A DNA stretch of 64,000 nt from Anastatus disparis. Lineage: Eukaryota; Arthropoda; Insecta; Hymenoptera; Eupelmidae. This document shows, in pieces, positions 45,802-57,175 of this stretch. How positions within the stretch are numbered: the first letter of the stretch is position 1; each line of letters starts with the position of its first letter. The stretch lies in contig JAFFSR010000347.1 in NCBI GenBank assembly GCA_017163975.1, forward strand, positions 7,554,001 to 7,618,000. Direction: 5' to 3'. The position numbers and the translations under genes are program-made. The notes under the pieces are model-generated. The model was not told where the DNA came from. It worked only from the letters and a program-made list of their open reading frames with translations, and did no database searches.

Positions 45802-45809
45802 GTTAGTAT
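45802..45809. repeat. 8-bp target duplication, right copy
   Basis: GTTAGTAT, identical to 30138-30145. Confidence 0.9.
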
Positions 45810-47128
45810 TTTATTAAATTAATGTAAGGGATGATTCATTATTATTGATTTTTTTTTCAGATTAATAGATATTTATTTTATTCTGTTACAGAATATATAC
45901 TATTCTTATTCACCAAGATACTTGTAATTCATGTTGCATCAATAATGCTTAAATAGTCTTATTAATATCATGTTTTTTTTTTTCTTTTACACCAGTTACT
46001 ATTGTGTTTGTATACAAAAAAATACTGCAAGTGTTATTTATTAAAATTGTTTGACACCGTCCTACTATTTTTGCATGAAAATTAAGAATATTGCTGATCT
46101 ATGTTTTGAAATTTTATTTTGACCTACTGTTGTTGGAATTACACAAGAGCGTACCGCGAGAATTTTCGCTGAGCTTGTATTTTGCGAGTTTAACAAACTT
46201 TGAATGTTTTGATGATAACTGTCTATTTTTTAAATGCAGTGTATTTACTATATTTTGGTATCTTTAAATTTTTCTTGACTTTATATTATTATGTAATTTT
46301 ATATTCTTTTCATGAAAAAAAATTAATATTTTTTTAGTATTATTGAATATTATTATTAAAACTCAATATTTTAAATGATATTGAATATTTACTGTTTAGT
46401 CAGTCTTTCTTTTTATTTCTTTTATTAACTGTGAACTTGAAACTTATTTCACTTTTCAAATTAAATCATTATGTGAAAATTATTGATATATGTTGTAATT
46501 TCTTAATGCACTAAATAAATGATATTATTTGAAATCAGTTTATAAAAGAATTTGTAATTTTTACTTGATTTCTTATTAAAAAAAAATTTATGATTATTCT
46601 TGCTAAGAAGAATTGATGTATAAACTTATTTATTCAATTATTTTAATTGAATATAATTTTTAATCGCGCACTTCACGATTGTATATTTTGATTACGAACT
46701 ATGCGTACGATATATGTATTTAAATTTTTACACTTCATATAATATATATATTTTTATCAATTGACGCAATTCGCTAACAATGCACTTCGCGTATATATAT
46801 TTTTTATTTTAGATAACACTATTCATATTTAATGACATACTTCGCGTTTATTTTTAATGACACTATTTGCTTCAAATATTGCACTTCGCGGATAAATAAT
46901 CTATTTAATGGACGCTATTTTGCGTATAATTTTTGTTTGATTTGTGCCGTTTCATATATAATATTTTTATTTTGACGCACTTTGCGTCTGATTAATGCCT
47001 TTTGAAACACTTTATTATTAGTCTCTTATATTTTTATGTACTTCACATAGATATGTATATAGATGAAGAATTATACATTTTCTCCGATTATTCTTCAATA
47101 CATTCAATACGATCTCTCAATTAAAAAA
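45810..47128 (-). other. 5' leader of gypsy element G2
   Basis: Homologous to the G1 leader: GACCTACTGTTGTTGGAA (46122), the ordered motif array (46665-47050; TGCACTTCGCGTATATA, GACGCTATTTTGCGTATA and others) and the sequence next to the primer-binding site. PBS TGGTTCCGGTACAAATTG lies at 47146-47129 on the minus strand. The array being kept in order in both elements suggests function. Confidence 0.75.
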
Positions 47129-47149
47129 CAATTTGTACCGGAACCAAAA

Positions 47150-47265
47150 TGTTAAGTCCTGGCTTTCACCAAGACTAAATTAAAACTGTTTTAATTAGTT
47201 CATGACATGAAAAGATACTTTAAAATTATAAATGAAGGAAATAAAAGATACGCCGTGACGTATCA
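47150..47265 (-). mobile_element. deleted 5' LTR of G2
   Basis: TGTTAAGTCCTGGCTTTCAC ... CGTGACGTATCA: both LTR ends are present but about 650 bp of the middle is missing. It is followed on the minus strand by TTT and the primer-binding site. Confidence 0.75.
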
Positions 47266-47727
47266 ATAGAGATAAAATAAACTTTTTTGAGTTCTATAAT
47301 TTTCTCAGAGCAGTTTTACTTCTGTCGGCCAGTCCCAAAGACTGCCACACCAGTTTTTTAATTTTAATAGTGTTCTTGATATTAAAAAAGAAAATAACAT
47401 TAAAAAAGTTATTTTTAATTATAAATTATTTCGAATGAAAATATTTTAAACTTTTTAAGGCAAAAATCATTAAAAAGCCTTTCTGCAGCAGTTTATTGCA
47501 GTCAATGTTACTTGCGACAAAAGATTTTATTAGTTGTAAGAGAATTATTATCTAATTTTAAATTGTGTCACTTCTTTCAAATCCTTATCCTATTCTAATA
47601 AAATGGATATTTGTAGGTAAATATTGAAATAGATCAATTTTAAGGATCTGCTTTAGACCTACTTTACTGATCAAAAACAGTTAAAAAAGATATTTTTTTT
47701 TTTATAGAAATAACTAACAGAATTTTT

Positions 47728-48563
47728 TGTACTTGTAGATATCAATTTATTTCAAACAGATGAGAAGCGCAAGCGTGTAAATTTGTTAAAATTCAAAAAC
47801 AAAGCCGAAAAAAATCATGTCACTACCGTAGATTTCGACTTGCTCTTGAACGGTACAATGTACGTGAACCTTCTCAAAATGGTTTTATTTATTTAAAATA
47901 TTTTGCGGAAAACTCTAATCGCAAAGAAAATCGATAAAAAGCAAAATTATTATTTTTCGCGCTTTGTGTGAGTATAGCTTAGCTGACCATGTTGCTAACC
48001 TTACATGAAAATTATACCCTCCTGAAAAATAATAATTCTGCTTTTTATCGATTTTCTTCGCGATTAGACTTTCCCACCATTCATTTTAAATAAATGAAAT
48101 CATTCCGAGAAGGAAAACCACCTACGTTGTACCGTTCAAGCATAGGTTGAAATCTAAGGTACACTGAAAGACTATCGGTGCAGCCTGTAACCTTCAAGGT
48201 TATGTGCTACTCTGATTCGTTACGTTTGGAGGTATACGTACAATCGGAGTACCAGTTACTCAGATTTGAATTTCGTATGCGCCGATTGGGCTTATGTAAA
48301 GCGCCGGTTAGTGAAAACAGCGTTATGCACAGGTGATCGAAGCAGGCACAGTTCATTTTCAGTACTTTCTTTGTCGTTTTCGGCACACCGTTTGCGCCGA
48401 ACGCGTGGCGCTAGCGTAGTTAGGGAGAAGGGCAACTAGCAAGCAAAAAGTTTTTCAGTGTAGTTACATGAATTTTTTTGACTTACTCTTTAAATTTCGA
48501 CAAATTTACACGCTTCCGCTTTTCATTTGTTTGAAATAAATTGATATTTATAAGTAGAAATAA
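47728..48563. mobile_element. foldback element with nested MITE
   Basis: Arms ACTTGTAGATATCAATTTAT (47730) and complement (about 48563), with paired blocks GCGTGTAAATTTGT, GGTACAATGTACGTG / ACGTTGTACC and TCGATAAAAAGCA around a loop near 47970-48010. The right arm is interrupted by the 299-bp MITE at 48162-48460. Confidence 0.8.
48162..48460. mobile_element. 299-bp Tc1/mariner-type MITE
   Basis: Starts CACTGAAAGACT and ends AGTTTTTCAGTG, flanked by TA on each side (48160-48161 and 48461-48462). GC-richer than surroundings and noncoding. TA target duplication and CACTGAAA termini fit the Tc1/mariner group. Confidence 0.7.
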
Positions 48564-48661
48564 TCCTGATATTTATTTCTATCTGTTTTCGCCTTTGCAA
48601 TCCATTTTTTAATTAAAATTAGGTAAGCTAAGACTATGAAAGAAATAAGAATTTGTTGGAG

Positions 48662-49706
48662 TTAAAGGGGCCAGATACTATTAGAAGCTAAAATATATTG
48701 CTGAGATATATTGATATGAATTGCTAATGTTTAAAAATAATTAATTTCATATAAAAATACATTCAATTACAAACATTTTTTGGTTTAAAACATTTTCTAT
48801 ATCTGGAGAATTGAAGTGGTGGTGCTCGTTGAAAGTCTGGAACAAAAAACCCTTTAAGAGCAGGTCGTATATCTCTTTCCTTTTCTAATTAAAGAATTAA
48901 TTTTTTTGCAAAAACTAATAATTGTAGCAAAAAATAAGGAGATAGTTCCATCTCGTATAATAAAAAGCAAGATTTTCTTTGATGAGGAAAAATTATTTTT
49001 ATCGATTCATATTGAAGAAAACCTTGAAAACTCAAAAAATAGAGGTTAGGATGGGCAATTCAGTTTTTCAAGGTTTTCTTAAAAACGAAGCGATAAAAAT
49101 AATTTTTCCTCATAAAAGAGAATCTTGCTTTTTATTAAACGAGTTGGGGCTTTCTTCTTATTTTCTGCTACAATTATTAATTTTTGTGAAAAAATCAATT
49201 CTGTGATTAGAAAAGGACAGATATACTCGACCTCCTCTTAATGCAAGGTTTCTTCATGAGTTTTCATTGGATTTACTTCAAATTTATGGAGATATTCAAA
49301 ATTATAGTAGAATCCATATAAGTGTAAAACATTCATGAAAAATTCAAATAATTAAAAAATTTTTTATGAATTGTTATTAATAGTAAGTTAATAAATAAAT
49401 AGAAATTAATAAATTCAAAATCTGCCCCACTTATATAGATTCTACTATAATTTTGAACATCTCCATAAATTCCAAGTAAATCCAATGAAAACTCATGAAG
49501 AAACCTTGCGGTAAAGGGTTTTTTGATCCAGACTTTCAACGAGCACCACCACTTCAATTCTCCAGATATAGAAAATGTTTTAAATCAAAAAATGTTTGAA
49601 ATTGAATGTATTTTTATATAAAATTAATTATTTTTAAACACCAGCAATTTATATCAATATATCTCAGCAATATATTTCAGCTTCTAATAGTATCTGACCC
49701 CCTTAA
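48662..49706. mobile_element. TTAA-bordered foldback element
   Basis: TTAAAGGGGCCAGATACTAT at the left and its complement ending AGTATCTGACCCCCTTAA at the right. Paired arms run through CTCCAGATATAGAAAATG and GAGCACCACCACTTCAATTC. TTAA at both ends suggests piggyBac-type insertion. The left arm is split by another TTAA element (48854-49241); it directly abuts a third at 49703. Confidence 0.8.
48854..49241. mobile_element. TTAA foldback MITE, copy 1
   Basis: TTAAGAGCAGGTCGTATATC ... CGACCTCCTCTTAA, about 388 bp. Loop contains ATAGAGGTTAGGATGGGCAA. The family has further copies at 49703 and 57962 and a half copy at 35376. Confidence 0.85.
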
Positions 49707-50091
49707 GAGGAGATCACGTATCTGTGTCCTTTTCTAAACAAAAAATTGAGTTTCTTACAGAAACTAATAACTTTAGCAAAAAATGAAGAGAAAGCCGCAT
49801 CTCGTATCAAATAAAGCAATATTTTCTTCGATAAGAAAAAGTTAATTTCATTGCTTTGTTTTCAAGAAAACCTTGAAAAACTTCAACTATAGAGGTTAGG
49901 GTGGACAATTTGATTTTTCAAGGTTTTCTTGAGAACGAAGCAATAAAATTAATTTTTTCTTATCTAAGAAAATATTGCTTTTTTTTATACAAGATGCGGC
50001 TTTCTCTTCATTTTTTGCTAAAGTTATTAGTTTTTGTAAAAAAATCATTTCTTTGATTAGAAAACGACAAAGATACGCGACCTCCTCTTAA
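49703..50091. mobile_element. TTAA foldback MITE, copy 2, in the left BEL LTR remnant
   Basis: TTAAGAGGAGATCACGTATC ... GACCTCCTCTTAA. Loop ATAGAGGTTAGGGTGGACAA reads on + as in copy 1 but inverted relative to copy 3. Confidence 0.85.
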
Positions 50092-50320
50092 GATGCAAGA
50101 AATAAAGAAAACTTAATTTAACTTGAAAACAATAAGCTTCTATTATGAATATCTTACATAGCGTCCAGTGCAAGGACTTAAAGAAGGCTCGAGTGAATAC
50201 TGAGCCTAACGATCAAAAAGATTCTTAATGATGCTCAGTAAGTCGCGTGATTCGAAAAAGAAAGAGAGGGGAGAGAAGGAAGAATATCCATCACGATATT
50301 CAAGTGCGTTAACACCACTC
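50092..50320 (-). mobile_element. remnant of the 3' LTR of the BEL element
   Basis: Matches 58351-58591 almost base for base (GAATACTGAGCCTAACGATC, AAGTCGCGTGATT, GATATTCAAGTGCGTTAAC). On the minus strand it begins TGTTAACGCACTTG. The remaining LTR left of the MITE is missing, replaced by the foldback at 48662. Confidence 0.7.
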
Positions 50321-50363
50321 GCCTTGTTTGAATAAAACGAAAATACTACAAAGGCAACTATCG

Positions 50364-50364
<1 letters not shown>

Positions 50365-50420
<56 letters not shown>
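50365..50420. repeat. (TA)n microsatellite
   Basis: TA run between the LTR remnant and the inverted BEL fragment. Confidence 0.95.
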
Positions 50421-50423
<3 letters not shown>

Positions 50424-50589
50424 AAGATTCTATAAAATTCTATTAGAAATTGGGTCACATAGTAGCACTGAACGCAACCGACAATTTTTTAAGCGAAAAT
50501 CACAATGAATTTACATAAGTATGAATTACTTCGGCCGATGTGAAAGGTTTGATGGTTAATGTCGAAGTCCGCCCGCCGTGACTGCATCG

Positions 50590-50735
50590 TCGTTGGATGC
50601 AAGCAGCGATGCCGAAAGTGACAAAGTCAGAGAGAGAAATCCAAAAATGTATAAAAAAAAGTATTAAAATAAATAGTTTTCAAAATTTGATAATTAATAA
50701 ATAATTCTAAAAAACAAAGTTACTATAACAAAATA
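50590..50735 (+). repeat. inverted copy of the BEL 3' end
   Basis: GATGCCGAAAGTGACAAAGT on + repeats, in opposite orientation, the end of the BEL integrase frame at 51950-51980 (translates ASSDAESDKVRE here and ASSDAESGRVRKGK there). The match continues to about 50735 against 51843. The two arms flank about 1.1 kb. Confidence 0.75.
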
Positions 50736-51594
50736 ATTTTTTTTTTATTTTTTACATTTTTTTGAGTTTAACAAAATTTTTTAAACTAAAAAAAAATGTT
50801 AATGATAAGAGAAAATTAATTTTTTAACACTCCGTGCGCGAAACACGGTTTCTCATGCTTGTTTTGCGTGTGCGAAACATAATATTTTTTCATAGTGTGC
50901 GAAACATGTCCGCCATGTTGTTTTTTTTTTAGACAACAAGATTCACAATTGTTTTGCGGACTTAGCCTCGATATTTATGTCATATAAGGTTATTTTGACA
51001 GGAAATTCGAAACAAAATTTTTTATTACCAAAAATAAAAAGGGGGAATTGTTTCATATGTAAAAGAATGGTTAAATGATATTTTTCAAAAAGATTTTACT
51101 TTTATCAATTATAAAGTTGATTTAGATAATAAATATTTACTCATAATGTTTTTCACAGGTAGAATTGATGTAAAACATTTAGTCACTTTTAAAATATAAC
51201 ATATATCAGATATAAGAGTAACATATATATAATATATATATATCACTTTTACTATATAACATATATCACAGAATTAAAAAAAAATTAAATTTTTCAAGTA
51301 TGAATGTTTAATTTTTTTTAAAGAATTTACTTGAAAAAAAATTCAACTTTTTTGACACTTAATTCCAGAAACTGTTCTAATGAACAACTAATAACTTTAG
51401 CTAGTCAACAATTGATTTAAAAAAATCTTCTAAATAATGAGCGTTTTAATTTGCTCTTTTGAATTTATTATAAATCAGAAATCTTCTCTAATAAGTAAAT
51501 GTAAATAAAAGTTTTTATTCGCAAACATAAAAATATTTATTGTACATATATTGTATTAATGATGCAGTTGTAAATATTTATGATTTATCATTTA
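50736..51594. other. AT-rich interior between inverted arms
   Basis: Noncoding. Has GTGCGCGAAACA-type words repeated at 50836, 50870 and 50899. No gene seen. Confidence 0.5.
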
Positions 51595-51842
51595 TTTTTT
51601 ATCATTTACTCGTCTAATTGTCACCCTCGCTACGCTCGGGTGACAAATTGACTCGTCTCGCTCCGCTCGGTAAGTAATCGCAAAAATAATCGTGTTTCGC
51701 TCACGATGTGTTAAAAAATAGTATACGCAACACGTGCGCGGTACAGGTGATCCACGCACTCGTCTTTTTTTTCGCCCTCGCTTCGCTCGGGCGAAAAACT
51801 CGACTCGTGCGTGAATCACCTGTTTCGCGCACTAGTTGCGTA
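51595..51842. repeat. cluster of nested hairpins
   Basis: Three or more palindromes: AATTGTCACCCTCG / CGGGTGACAAATT with inner CGCTACGCTCG; ATCGTGTTTCGCTCACGAT; and a long one (51728-51840) pairing CAGGTGATCCACGCACTCGT with its imperfect complement around TTCGCCCTCGCTTCGCTCGG. Noncoding; typical of foldback termini in insects but the parent element is unknown. Confidence 0.8.
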
Positions 51843-51938
51843 ATATACTATTCTTATAGTAATTTTGTTTTTTAGAATCATTTATTAATTATCGAATTTT
51901 AAAAACTATTTATTTTATTACTTTTTTTTACACATTTT

Positions 51939-53410
51939 TTATTTTCCCTTTCTGACTCTGCCACTTTCGGCATCGCTGGATGCAAGCTCTTCATAAGCTG
52001 CGGTAACTTGAGTGTCTATTGGTAGAGGTACTAGTTTGACGACGGGTCGCTTGTAAACCGTATTAGCGGTTTTTAATGTTAGTACTCTAACAAGACCGTC
52101 CTTGCCGTGATGAAGATCAATGACTCTAGCTAGTAGCCATTTGCGAGGTGGAAGATCCTTTTCCTTGATAAGGACCAAATCATTTAGCTTCAATTGAAGA
52201 TTTGGATCTAACCATTTTATCCTTTGCTGCATACGATGAATTACTTCTTTGCGCCATTTAGACCAAAAGTTATTACGCATATTAATGAGTAATTTCCAGC
52301 GATCGTTACATGAAATTATCTTATCACTGAAAGACTCTAATATTGGTTCAGGGGGCGCAGTTAATGATCTGCCCACTAAGAAATGTCCCGGAGTCAATAC
52401 TGTTAAGTCATTTGGATCGTTGGTGATTAGCCTAAGTGGTCATGAATTTAAACACGCTTCAATCTCAACAGCCAAAGTGTTAAGTTCCTCAAAGATGAGC
52501 GTAAAATCGTAGATCACTCGTTTAAGGTGATACTTAAAACTTTTGACACTGGCCTCCCAATGACCACCAAAATGTGGAGCAGCAGGTGGATTGAAGTGCC
52601 ATTCAATTTGATCCTCAGCCACTATCGCAGCAATCTCTAGTCCAATAGATATAAAGTGTTTAAGCTCGTTGTCAGCTCTTTGAAAATTTGTGCCAGAATC
52701 ACTATAGACATAATTACACCTCCCACGTCGTGCAACAAATCATCTGAAGGCTGCAAGAAAGGCGGCAGTGACGTAATTAGAAACTACCTCAATATGGACC
52801 GCCTTATATATCATACATACAAAAATGGCAAAGTATTCTTTGTAAGCCTTATTTCCTCTACCCTTAGACATTCGAATAGAAACGGGGCCAGCATAATCTA
52901 CGCCAACTCGCGTGAAAAGTAAGGCCTTAGTGACTTAAACTGAGGGCAAAAGAGCCATTTGTTGTTCCAAAGTACGGCCCGAGAATCTAGTACAAACAAC
53001 ACAATTGTGCAATACTTTGCTTACGGTGTTGCGACCACGAACGATCCACACTGTCCATAGCAGGTGACTCATAACAAGTTGAACCCCGCCGTGAAGGATC
53101 AAGGTGTGTTTGTTGACTTAGTAAGCGCGTTACGAAACTATCTTTAGGCAAAATAATGGGATGTTTTTTGTTTTTCCCGAACATAGAGTGCTGCAAGCAA
53201 CCACCCAAACGAATCAACCCCTTTGCATCCAAAAATAGAACCATTCTCGCTAAGGAACTTGACTTAGGCACTGGAGTTCCAGCCTGTAAACAGGCCAACT
53301 CAGAAGAAGAATATGATTTTTGTACTAGTTTAAACAAGACAGCCTTACCATGGCTGATTTCTTTAGATGTCAATTTTGTGTATTTAGATTCTCTCTGAGG
53401 TTCAAATCTA
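51939..53410 (-). pseudogene. pol: BEL/Pao integrase
   Basis: Reading through several stops and frame changes, the zinc-binding region (LHNCVVCTRFSGRTLEQQMA near 52990) is followed by RVGVDYAGPVSIRMSKGRGN (first Asp), YVYSDSGTNFQRADNELK (second Asp) and PPAAPHFGGHWEASVKSFKY (Glu). The C-terminal DUF-like part LTPGHFLVGRSLTAPPEP ... RWKLLINMRNNFWSKWRKE ... KDLPPRKWLLARVIDLHHGK is the signature of BEL/Pao integrases. The frame ends with RVRKGK and TAA at about 51939. It has internal stops near 52440, 52770 and 52940. Confidence 0.88.
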
Positions 53411-55424
53411 AGACATCAAGCTAAGATACGTCAAATTCGGGTAAATAAAGAGATGCGTGAGAGGCTTGTCAGTATAGAATCAACTCTGTTGCAAGCTGAG
53501 TGTTTACTTCTTGTTTTCTGCATTCTTCGTTGGTGCTAAGCTTACTTAAGGATGGCCACTCTAAGAGATCATCTTGTTACCAGCTTGGAGTCAGCCACCA
53601 TAATTCTGCGTCTAGTAGCTGCCTAGTTGTAAGACCTCTGGTACCGTAGTCAGCTGAATTATCGGCTGAGGGAACATGTCGCCAATGTTCATACGGTAGC
53701 AAAGAGGTGATGTCACTTACTTTATGAGCTACAAAGGGCTTCCACCGAGAAGGATGTTCCTGCAACCAAGCTAAAACTTCTGTGGAGTCTGTCCAGCAAC
53801 AAATACTCTTGGGTCGAGAACATTCCTTAAGAAATGTTGCAACTAATTGATAAAGCCATTTAGCACCACATAGTTTCAATTTTGGTATTGTTATTGATTT
53901 GACAGGAGCTACTCTTGACTTTGCCATAACTAAAGTTGATTGTCGCTCACCTAACTCGGCGAGACTAACACAGTAAATGGCAGCACAATAAGCCGCTTCA
54001 GAAGCGTCTGAAAAAGCATGTAACTCATAGGCTGAAGACTGATATGTATGAAGCCAGCGCGATATTTTAATCAATGAAACCGAAGCAAGTTGATCCTTGA
54101 ATTGGATCCAAGCGTCACGAAGAGGTCCAAAAATAGGTTTATCCCACTCAAGTTTGTCCTTCCAAAGTTCTTGAAGCTGTACTTTGGCTATTATAATAAG
54201 CGGAACTAACCAACCCAATAGATCAAAGAGACGCGCGACTTCTAATGATATTGATCTCTTAGTAATGGTTGTCGTTGAATTGGGTATTGAGACTATAAAA
54301 TAGAAATAATCATCTACTGGATTCCATTTCAATCTCAAGGTAGAAATCGCAGCTTCTTGGAGTAATAGATCTTTTTCAGGATTATCTGAAGACTTCGATA
54401 AAAGATCTATGTGAGTAGCTGTCCATTTATCCAAAGAGATACCTGCGGATTTAAGAATGCCTATCACTTTGTTACGAATGCATTGAGCTTCTTTTAAAGT
54501 ATCTCCTCCACTTAGGATGTCATCGACATAGGAATTATTTAGTAGTGCCTGAGCACCTAATGGAAATCGCCCTTTCTTATCTAATGCAAGCTGCTTTATA
54601 ATACGATTTGCCATATACGGAGAGCTTGCCATTCCATATGTCACAGTGTTTAAATGAAAATGAGTGACAGATGAATCTGGTGTGGATCTCCAACCAATTC
54701 GTTGAAAGTCACGATCGTCTTCGTAAATCATAAATTGTCGAAACATCTTGACCATATCTGTTGTAAAGGTAAAATGGAAAAATCTCCATCTAGTTATAAC
54801 TGCAAAAAGTTCTGTCAATAATTTTGGCCCAGTATGTAATAGATCATTGATAGAATTGCCATTACATATTTTGTGAGAGCCGTTGAAAACGATACGTATT
54901 TTGCCAGATCCATCAGACTTAAAAACTGCATGATGTAGAAGATAATATGAAGGTTTGTCAAGGACTATCTTAGGTACAACTTGCATATGGCGTAGATCAA
55001 GATAGTCTGACATAAAACCCTTATACAGTGTAGCTAGCACAGAATCACGTTGCATTTTTTTCTCAATACTGAAAAAAGCTGAAATAGCAGCTTTTCTATT
55101 ATCTACTAGGTCAGGTTCAGAGCGAAATGGTAATCTTACCACATATCGTCCTGATGAATCTCTTGATACCGTAGATTGAAAATATTTATCGCATTTTTCA
55201 TCCTCAAGTGTTAATATAGGCATAGAGGGTACCTCCTCTATTTCCCAAAAACGACATAGTTGAGCTGAAAGTGATTCCTCTATTTGAAGGTGATAAGCGG
55301 ATGTAGATGTGTTACGATTTGTAAGGCTTAAGCCACCTGATATTATCCATCCAAGCTCTGTATGTTGAGCTATGGGTTCACCTCGCTTACCCGTTTTCAA
55401 GCCGTCAAGTAAAATATCAGCCAA
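53411..55424 (-). pseudogene. pol: BEL/Pao reverse transcriptase-RNase H
   Basis: Open from 55424 to 53577 (615 codons): GKRGEPIAQHTELGWIISG (end of the protease-RT linker), KIRIVFNGSHK, TTDMVKMFRQFMIYEDDRDF, YGMASSPYMANR, NNSYVDDILSGGDTL (catalytic YVDD), then RLFDLLGWLVPLIIIAK, and RNase H with AFSDASEAAYCAAIYC, KLKLCGAKWLYQL and CCWTDSTEVLAWL, ending HVPSADNSADYGTRGLT. BEL/Pao pol is recognised by YVDD, the 'D.VKM.RQ' block and the SDAS RNase H. The ATG start is only the first Met after damage at 55425-55440. The copy is better kept than gag or integrase. Confidence 0.93.
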
Positions 55425-57147
55425 GATTTGAGAACCTAATCACAGTCAATTGGCCCAGACATCTTATAGTCTGGATCAGCCAATCGTAACCACTCTTGTG
55501 TATCGTAAAGGTCAACTTTAGGAGTGACTGAGGTCATGGTCGGAAGAACCAAAGCTTCAAAGTCTACAGAATATTGTGGATTGGTTAAGGATTAGAGTGT
55601 TAAATTTATAGCTTCACTTGAAATTGCGGTAGTTGTTCCTCCAAATCCCTTGACACTCACGTGTATACGATTACGCTTTGATGTTAATAATCTTGCACTT
55701 CGGTACTAACAAAAGATTCTTCTGCTCCTTGATCTATTAGTGCACGCACTGGATTTTGACGACCATTTTTTGCTTGTAGCCTTGCGGTGGCTAACAAGCC
55801 TGTTTTTTCCATATGAGGTCCGCTTGCTAACGTGGAGCAAGAATTCAAGATCTCGCTGGAGCTAATTGCCGTACAGTGACTGGAAGTGGACGATTGCCTT
55901 CTCTTAGAATCGTCTGAGTGAAGTTTTGTGTGATGTGACTTTTCACAAACATAACATCGTCCTTTAGCTTTACAGTCTTTAGTACCATGACCTGTGCCAG
56001 AGCAATTATAACATAACGTGTGATGTTTGACATACTCTTGGCGCTTCAAGACTGGAAGCTGAGCGAACGTTTTGCAACGGTGAATCAAATATGTACCATT
56101 GCAATAAGAACAGGTGAACGAAGATATCTTAGGTTTTAGTTTTTCGGTACCAGCGGTATTAGCGTGTGAGTATCTTTGTTGCTTGCTGTTTGATTTTTCA
56201 CTCTTAGTGCCTATACCTTTCGAATTCTCGACATGTAAAGATTCAATAGTTTGAACCTTGCCTCCCATGAAAGTTACAAACATTTCAAGAGTTGAAAATT
56301 TCTCAGAATTTTCCAATTGGGTGTTCCATTGTTCTTGGGTGATAGGGTTTAATTTAGTATAGACCAGATGAATCAGCCACAAATCCCAATGAATGACTGG
56401 ACATTGAAGCGCCAGAAATCCTCGCTTGGCAGCTTGTATAACATGAAGTTTGTTATCAAAGGCAGTCGTTGATTTTTTTGATAAAACAGGTAAGTCAATT
56501 AGACTATTCATGAGTATACCTAATTTATGACGTAGGCTATCATAACGCCTCACAAATGCCTCCCATGCTACTGTAAAGTTATCTTCTATGATCCTTAAAT
56601 TGCTTACTCTTTTACGAGCTTCTTCGTTTGAACAAGAAATTAGCCGCTGCAACTTTATAGCAGGATCTATATGCGCCTTATTTCGTATGATAGTAGTGAA
56701 TCACTCCTTAAAAGTTTGCCATTCCTCTAGGTTGACATCAAAAGTAGGTAGTTGTTATTCCATAATCGCCTCTAATGACTCATGTTGTTGTACAACAACA
56801 GGTTGCGTTTCAATTCTTGGAGTTAATGTGTCCTTCCGATATATTAACATAGCCATACAATCCAGATAAGCAGCTTTAACTGTACTGTGAAAATCATTTT
56901 GATAGTATTCTTTTTCAGAAAGATCATACACACTTTAAGCATAATGTGTATTTGAAAATCGCTCCCAGTAGCGTTCAAGAATTCAAAATTTTGAATTCGC
57001 ACATTGCATGCGGCAACAGTATCATAAGCTTGATTTTCACGTTTTATTCGTTTTTGATGCTTTTTGATTGCATTGCCATCCGAAACTTGCCTAAGTAACC
57101 AATCGTCTAATTTAGTTATTCAGCTTCTGCTAGCTTAGAGGGCATCT
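55425..57147 (-). pseudogene. gag: BEL/Pao gag and protease
   Basis: The largest open piece (56652-55684) reads a gag core (QRLISCSNEEARKRVSNLRI, a DUF1759-like segment) preceded in frame by LPTFDVNLEEWQTFKE and stop. Zinc-binding motifs follow (CSYCNGTYLIHRC, CYNCSGTGHGTKDC, CYVCEKSHHTKLH), then the aspartic protease NPVRALIDQGAEESFVS, where the catalytic position is DQG instead of D(S/T)G, likely a mutation. The protease continues in broken frames to 55425 (SVKGFGGTTTAISSEAINL). Upstream to about 57147 (ATG) the N-terminus is heavily frameshifted. Non-functional. Confidence 0.88.
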
Positions 57148-57175
57148 TAACTATTCGTTGGTACTAACTATAATG

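Noticed and set aside
51592..51819. 75-aa Arg-rich minus-strand ORF
   Set aside because: Translation of a hairpin cluster; palindromic DNA gives similar frames on both strands.
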